Shown here in pieces: positions 58,769 through 64,000 of a stretch of DNA of 64,000 nt. Below the pieces are notes generated by a model, which saw only the letters and a program-made list of their open reading frames with translations, was not told where the DNA came from and searched no databases. The translations under genes were made by a program, and so were the position numbers. Source of the DNA: Dyella kyungheensis (GTDB taxonomy: Bacteria; Pseudomonadota; Gammaproteobacteria; Xanthomonadales; Rhodanobacteraceae); contig NZ_JADIKC010000012.1 in NCBI RefSeq assembly GCF_016905005.1, positions 1 to 64,000 on the forward strand, in the 5' to 3' direction. Position 1 is the stretch's first letter, and the number at the start of each line of letters is the position of its first letter.

Positions 58769-60121
58769 TCAGTCGTCGAGCACGGCGCCATTCGTCTCGA
58801 TCACCTGCGCATAGAACTTCGCCGTCGCCTTCGGCGTCCGCTTCTGCGTCGCGAAATCCACGTGATACAGACCAAAGCGCTTGGCGAAACCCAGCGACCA
58901 TTCGAGGTTGTCCAGCAACGACCACGCGTAATAGCCCTTGAGATTCACGCCCTGCTCGATGGCGTGATGCATCGCCTTCAGATGCTTGCGCAGATAGCTC
59001 GTGCGCAGCGGATCCTGCACGACATCACCCTCGGCCACCGGCGCGTCGTAGAACGCCGAACCGTTCTCGGTGACGTACAGCGGAATATCGCCGTAGCGCT
59101 GCTTGAACCAGGTGAACATATCCGTGAAGCCCTGCTCGTACACTTCCCAACCCGTCTCCGTGTACGTCGTGTTGGGCTGCTTCACCGGCACCGCCTTCAG
59201 CGGATAGGCGTTGGGATCGTGCTTCACCACGGCGCGGGTGTAGTAATTAAGGCCGACGAAATCGACCTTCTGCTGGGTGAGCTTGAAATCGTCCTCGGGG
59301 AAATCCGGCCAGGCCGGCCCGAAGATTTCCTTGAGTTCCGGCGGATAGCTGCCCAGCAGCGCCGGATCGGCGAACTGCTCATTCATGTACGCATGCGCGC
59401 GACGCGTGGCGGCGATGTCTTCCGGGCTGTTGGAGGCGGGATACTTCGGCTCGATGTTGAACACCACGCCGATCTCGTGCTTGCCCACCGCACGATACGC
59501 CTGGATGCCGGCGCCGCTGGCGCGCATCAGGTTGTGCGCGGCGATCGGCGCTTCGTACTTGCTGCGATGACCCGGCGCCAGCGCGCCGTGCAGGTAGCCG
59601 CCATCGGTGACCACCCAGGGCTCGTTGAGCGTGGACCAGCGTTTCACGCGGCCGTCCAGCGCCTTGTACATCACGTTGGCGTATTCGGCGAACCAGTGGG
59701 CGATGTCGCGATTGAGCCAACCGCCGCGATCGTCGAGCGCTGCGGGAAGATCCCAGTGGAACAACGTCGCGTTCGGCTCGATGCCGTTTTCCAGCAACTC
59801 GTCGACCAGCCGCGAATAGAAATCCACACCCTTCTGGTTGATGCGGCCAGTGCCCTCGGGCAGTACACGCGACCACGCGATGCTGAAGCGATAACCCTGC
59901 AGGCCGAGCGCGCGCATCAGCTGCACGTCGTCCTTGTAACGGTGGTAGTGATCGCAGGCGATGTCGCCGGTGTCGCCATTGGCCATCATGCCGGGCGTAT
60001 GCGCAAAACGTTCCCAGATGCTCGGACCCGCACCGTCGGCCAGGGGCGAGCCTTCGATTTGATAGGCCGAGGTCGCGGCACCCCAATGGAAGCCGGGGGG
60101 AAAGCGATAGCTCTGGGTCAT
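58769..60121 (-). CDS. GH1 beta-glucosidase
   Basis: 450 aa, no signal peptide, so cytosolic. It starts MTQSYRFPPGFHWGAATSAY; the frame runs further upstream across the control region but that is not used. The acid/base Glu is in STLNEPWVV (about residue 165) and the nucleophile Glu in LYVTENGSA (about 355), plus the N-terminal family signature FHWGAATSAYQIEG. It hydrolyses beta-glucosides such as cellobiose. It is divergent from the MsmK-type ATPase gene, with an operator-like palindrome between them, and close to a sugar ABC importer. Sugar identity (cello-oligomers or aryl-glucosides) is inferred. Confidence 0.95.
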   Translation of the reverse strand: MTQSYRFPPGFHWGAATSAYQIEGSPLADGAGPSIWERFAHTPGMMANGDTGDIACDHYHRYKDDVQLMRALGLQGYRFSIAWSRVLPEGTGRINQKGVDFYSRLVDELLENGIEPNATLFHWDLPAALDDRGGWLNRDIAHWFAEYANVMYKALDGRVKRWSTLNEPWVVTDGGYLHGALAPGHRSKYEAPIAAHNLMRASGAGIQAYRAVGKHEIGVVFNIEPKYPASNSPEDIAATRRAHAYMNEQFADPALLGSYPPELKEIFGPAWPDFPEDDFKLTQQKVDFVGLNYYTRAVVKHDPNAYPLKAVPVKQPNTTYTETGWEVYEQGFTDMFTWFKQRYGDIPLYVTENGSAFYDAPVAEGDVVQDPLRTSYLRKHLKAMHHAIEQGVNLKGYYAWSLLDNLEWSLGFAKRFGLYHVDFATQKRTPKATAKFYAQVIETNGAVLDD

Positions 60122-60154
60122 TTGGAAAGATCCCCTATGCCGCAGTGCGGCTTG

Positions 60155-60170
60155 ATGTAAACGATTACAT
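60155..60170. promoter_or_regulatory. LacI-type operator between GH1 and the ABC ATPase gene
   Basis: ATGTAA-ACGA-TTACAT, perfect 6-bp arms with a 4-base centre, near the middle of the 149-bp gap between divergent genes. The TGTAA-N4-TTACA form is typical of LacI-family operators. No regulator gene is nearby in the window; it may lie beyond the right edge. Confidence 0.6.
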
Positions 60171-60270
60171 ACTGAGAATAGCCGAGCGCGACCAAGATGT
60201 GCACCGGTTGCATCCCCATTCGTATACGGTGAGCCATGCAGCCGCCGGAAAGAAGGAGCGTCAGGCGTCG

Positions 60271-61362
<1,092 letters not shown>

Positions 61363-61370
61363 GCGGACAG

Positions 61371-62192
61371 TCATCCCTTCACGCTGCCCAGCAGGAGTCC
61401 TTCGATGTAGTAACGCTGCATCGCCAGGAACAGCACCAGCACGGGAATCACCGTGACCACCGAGCCGGCCATCATCAGTTCGCTGTCTTGTGCGTGTTCG
61501 CGCGCCAGTGAGGCAAGCCCCAGCGGCAAGGTGTAGTGCTCCTGTCCGGTCAGTGCGATCAGCGGCCACATGAAATCGTTCCATGCGGTGAGGAAGGTGA
61601 AGATCGCCAGCGTCACCATGATGGGCTTGAGCAGCGGCAGCACGATACGCCCGAAGATGCGCCATTCGCTGGCGCCGTCGATGCGCGCCGCCTCCAGCAA
61701 TTCATCGGGAATGCCGCGCGCGTATTGGCGCACCAGGAAGATGCCGAAGGCCGTGGCCATCGCAGGCACGATCACCGCGGCGTAGCTGTTCACCAGGCCC
61801 AGGTACTTGAGCATGAGGAACAGCGGCAGCATCGCGACCTGCGCCGGAATCACCAGCATGCCGAGCAGCGTCTGGAACAGGCGCTCGCGGCCGGCGAAGC
61901 GCAGCTTGGCGAAGGCGTAGCCGGCCATCAGGTTGAAGGCCAGCGACAGCAGCGTGATGGCAGTGGAGATCGCAAAGCTGTTGAACAGATAACGCCCTAC
62001 GCCGGCGCGCAAGAACAGCACTTCGTAGTTGTGCCAACTAGCATGCGCGGGCCACAACGGCGGCGGCAGGCTGCTGGCCTCGCCCGGCTGCATGAACGAT
62101 ACGGAGAACATCCACAGCAGCGGAAACACCGCGACGAAGGTGCCGCCGATCAACAGCCCGTAGATGATGGTCCTGGCAATCCGCGGATTCAT
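61371..62192 (-). CDS. Sugar ABC transporter permease, MalG-like
   Basis: 273 aa, six membrane segments. Starts MNPRIARTIIYGLLIGGTFV at 62192, overlapping the stop of the MalF-like gene (ATGA); the longer open frame upstream is a shadow. The EAA loop EAARIDGASEWRIFGRIVLP (about 185-205) contacts the ATPase. C-terminal segments GSVVTVIPVLVLFLAMQRYY and IEGLLLGSVKG are typical. Part of the importer with the MalF-like and binding proteins. Confidence 0.94.
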   Translation of the reverse strand: MNPRIARTIIYGLLIGGTFVAVFPLLWMFSVSFMQPGEASSLPPPLWPAHASWHNYEVLFLRAGVGRYLFNSFAISTAITLLSLAFNLMAGYAFAKLRFAGRERLFQTLLGMLVIPAQVAMLPLFLMLKYLGLVNSYAAVIVPAMATAFGIFLVRQYARGIPDELLEAARIDGASEWRIFGRIVLPLLKPIMVTLAIFTFLTAWNDFMWPLIALTGQEHYTLPLGLASLAREHAQDSELMMAGSVVTVIPVLVLFLAMQRYYIEGLLLGSVKG

Positions 62193-63067
62193 GCCATGCC
62201 CCCGCGCCGGCCGAGCCGCAGCATCACGGCGGTGACGACGAACATGATCACGAACAGCAGGAATGCCACGGCGCTTGCGGCGCCGAAGTTCCACCATTTG
62301 AAGCCTTCGTCGTACATCAGGTAGAGCACGCTGGTGGTGCTCTGCAGCGGGCCGCCCTCGGTCATCACATAGGGTTCGGCGAACAGCTGGAAATAGCCCG
62401 ATACCGTGAGAATGCCGACCATCAACAAGGTGGGCCCGAGCATCGGCAAGGTGATGTGGCGAAACTGCTGCAGCGCGGAGGCGCCATCGATGCGCGCGGC
62501 CTCGTAGAGATCCTTCGGAATCGCCTGCAAGCCGGCCAGGAAGATGATCATGTTGTAGCCGAAGTTCTTCCACACGGCGAACACGATGATCGACGGCATC
62601 GCCCAATGCGGGTCGCCCAGCCAGTCGATCGGATGGATGCCCACTTCGCCCAACACATAGTTCAACAGGCCGTATTTGGTGTTGAAGATGTAACGCCAAA
62701 CCACCGCCACCGCCACCACCGTGGTGACCACCGGGGCGAACAGCGCGGTGCGGAACACCGTCTTGAAACGTACCAGCGGCGAGTTGAGCAGCAAGGCTGC
62801 GCCCAGCGACACCATGATCGATAGCGGCACGCCGACCAGCACGAAGTAGAACGTGTGCCCCAGTGCGGACCAGAACTTGTGTTGGTGCAGCAGATCCCAG
62901 TAGTTGTCCAACGCCACGAAGCGCAGATGCCGGATATCGGCCAGCGCGTAGAGGTCGTAGTCGGTGAGGCTGAGTCCGAGCGCTGCCACTACCGGCAGCA
63001 GGAAGAAGATGCCCAGCACCACGAGTGCCGGCGCGAGAAACCACCAGGCTGCACGCTGTCTGTTCAT
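62189..63067 (-). CDS. Sugar ABC transporter permease, MalF-like
   Basis: 292 aa, six membrane segments. Start MNRQRAAWWFLAPALVVLGI. The EAA-type loop is YEAARIDGASALQQFRHITLP (split: EAARIDGAS then QFRHITLP). A short N-terminal region without the large MalF P2 loop fits the sugar importers of oligosaccharide type. It overlaps the binding-protein stop by ATGA at its start and the MalG-like start at its end, so translation is coupled through the three genes. Confidence 0.94.
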   Translation of the reverse strand: MNRQRAAWWFLAPALVVLGIFFLLPVVAALGLSLTDYDLYALADIRHLRFVALDNYWDLLHQHKFWSALGHTFYFVLVGVPLSIMVSLGAALLLNSPLVRFKTVFRTALFAPVVTTVVAVAVVWRYIFNTKYGLLNYVLGEVGIHPIDWLGDPHWAMPSIIVFAVWKNFGYNMIIFLAGLQAIPKDLYEAARIDGASALQQFRHITLPMLGPTLLMVGILTVSGYFQLFAEPYVMTEGGPLQSTTSVLYLMYDEGFKWWNFGAASAVAFLLFVIMFVVTAVMLRLGRRGGMA

Positions 63068-64000
63068 GGCGACCCCGTTGTCGCGTGCGGGTGGTCGAGT
63101 ATCCAGCGCCGCTTTTCCAGGATGCGATCGGCCCGGCGGTCGATTTCGGCAGCGGCTTCATCGATGGTCAGCTCACCGGCGACGGCTTGCGCGGCGACCA
63201 GCTGCATCTCGTTGGCGATCTGCTCCCATTCGGGCACCGGCGGCGTCGCCTTGACGTGTTCGAGCTGTTCGCGGAACGCCTGCACCTTGGGATCGGTACG
63301 CAGGCTGCCGCCATCCCATGCGCTGCGGCGTGCCGGCATGTCGCCAAGCAGATCGTAGAAGCGCTGCTGGACGTCGGGGCGCGAGAGGTACTCAATGAGG
63401 GCCCACGCCTCGTCCTTGTGCGTCGAGCGACGGAAGATGACGAGACTGGATCCGCCTGCGGCACCGCTGGCTCCGCCATCCGGTCCGGGCAGCGCGGCGG
63501 TGGCCCATTCGTTCTCGCGATCCGCCGGCAGGCGTTGGCGAAACTCGCCGATGTTCCAGGGCCCCGAGAAATAGAACGCATACACGCCGCGGCCAAATTC
63601 TTCCCACGGGTTGCCAGCTTCCACCGCGGTGATGGCCGGTGCCTGGTGCAACCGGAACGTATCGACGTAGAACGCCAACGCGCGCTTGAACCCGGCGCTG
63701 CGGAAATTGCCGTAGCGTCCGCCGTCGCGCAGCATCGATTCGGGCTGCTGCAGCGCCAGCGACATCAGCTGCTCGTATTCGTTGGTGGGCAGCAGGATGC
63801 CGTAGCTGCCGCGATCGGGATGGCTAAGCGCGGCCAGCATGGTACGCCACTGCGCCCAGTCGCGCGGCGGCGCATCGAAACCTGCCGCCTTCAGCAGATC
63901 GCGGCGATAGAACAGCAGCCGCGTATCGACATACCAGGGCACGCCGTACAGCGAACCGTCGATCAGGTTGGTCGACCAGATGTGGTCGAAGTAATCCGCC
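63064..64000 (-). CDS. Extracellular sugar-binding protein of the ABC importer (runs off right edge)
   Basis: The reading frame stays open to the window edge, so the N-terminus and signal peptide are missing (residues before ADYFDHIWSTNLIDGSLYGV). The visible 312 residues match the C-terminal two-thirds of family 1 solute-binding proteins: VPWYVDTRLLFYRRDLLKAA, VEAGNPWEEFGRGVYAFYFS, a GASGAAGGSSLVIFRRS segment and AWALIEYLSRPDVQQRFYDL, the lobe crossing typical of MalE-like proteins. It delivers a sugar to the MalF/MalG-like permeases; the GH1 gene suggests a beta-glucoside. Coupled by ATGA to the next gene. Confidence 0.92.
   Translation of the reverse strand, partial: ADYFDHIWSTNLIDGSLYGVPWYVDTRLLFYRRDLLKAAGFDAPPRDWAQWRTMLAALSHPDRGSYGILLPTNEYEQLMSLALQQPESMLRDGGRYGNFRSAGFKRALAFYVDTFRLHQAPAITAVEAGNPWEEFGRGVYAFYFSGPWNIGEFRQRLPADRENEWATAALPGPDGGASGAAGGSSLVIFRRSTHKDEAWALIEYLSRPDVQQRFYDLLGDMPARRSAWDGGSLRTDPKVQAFREQLEHVKATPPVPEWEQIANEMQLVAAQAVAGELTIDEAAAEIDRRADRILEKRRWILDHPHATTGSP

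Noticed and set aside
58046-60160. 704-codon plus-strand open frame across thrC, the repeat and the GH1 gene
   Set aside because: It crosses three unrelated features out of frame and reads the REP palindrome; no domain.

Overview
The window looks like a chromosomal segment of a GC-rich gammaproteobacterium of the Xanthomonadales, most likely a Rhodanobacteraceae relative such as Dyella, Luteibacter or Rhodanobacter. This is inferred from gene content and style: TonB-dependent receptors carrying VTVTGIR-type TonB boxes, a NagP/NagQ/NagB-II/NagA type N-acetylglucosamine locus, a thr operon with an attenuator leader, and dispersed Xanthomonad-type palindromic repeats. I saw no rRNA, tRNA, CRISPR or prophage. 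The only mobile-element gene is the start of an IS30-type transposase at the left edge.

Layout. 1-8.7 kb: IS30 fragment, dispersed repeat, thymidine kinase, an FAD-dependent halogenase-like oxidoreductase, a pair of paralogous Sel1-type secreted proteins, Rep helicase and a TPR-sulfotransferase. 8.7-26 kb: a TonB receptor, an AI-2E family permease, an e(P4)-type acid phosphatase, an unknown anchored protein, PlsB, a secreted amidohydrolase, a 640-bp repeat cluster, UbiE, a Pr6Pr membrane protein, an EamA-cupin-GST operon divergent from an Lrp-type regulator, and a PAS-GAF-GGDEF diguanylate cyclase.

26-50.4 kb is the most coherent region, a GlcNAc/chitooligosaccharide utilisation locus. It holds a NagX-like membrane acetyltransferase, a GH20 hexosaminidase, a GH9 enzyme of the exo-glucosaminidase type, two TonB receptor plus sugar-kinase modules, the NagP permease, a LacI-type regulator, NagB-II and NagA. 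Oligomers would cross the outer membrane by the receptors and be cut in the periplasm. GlcNAc would enter by NagP, be phosphorylated by the kinase, deacetylated by NagA and deaminated by NagB-II. LacI-type operators centred on TGACAACGTTGTCA sit at both kinase promoters and at the nagP promoter. The two kinase copies are almost identical in their cores but differ at both ends. Between the two modules sits a complete 5-oxoproline (pyroglutamate) operon: pxpB-pxpC-pxpA-DUF969-DUF979-pcp. A relic of the nagP-type promoter lies in front of it.

50.4-64 kb: an LTA-synthase-like sulfatase-fold enzyme, a CpdB-like nucleotidase lipoprotein, a small membrane protein, a thr operon (leader peptide rich in Thr codons, monofunctional homoserine dehydrogenase, ThrB, ThrC), then a beta-glucoside utilisation group (GH1, MsmK-type ATPase, two permeases, and a solute-binding protein cut by the right edge).

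A palindromic repeat family (arms with TGTGGGAGCGCAC) occurs at least seven times. One copy lies in frame inside the GH9 coding sequence and adds about 28 residues to the predicted protein.
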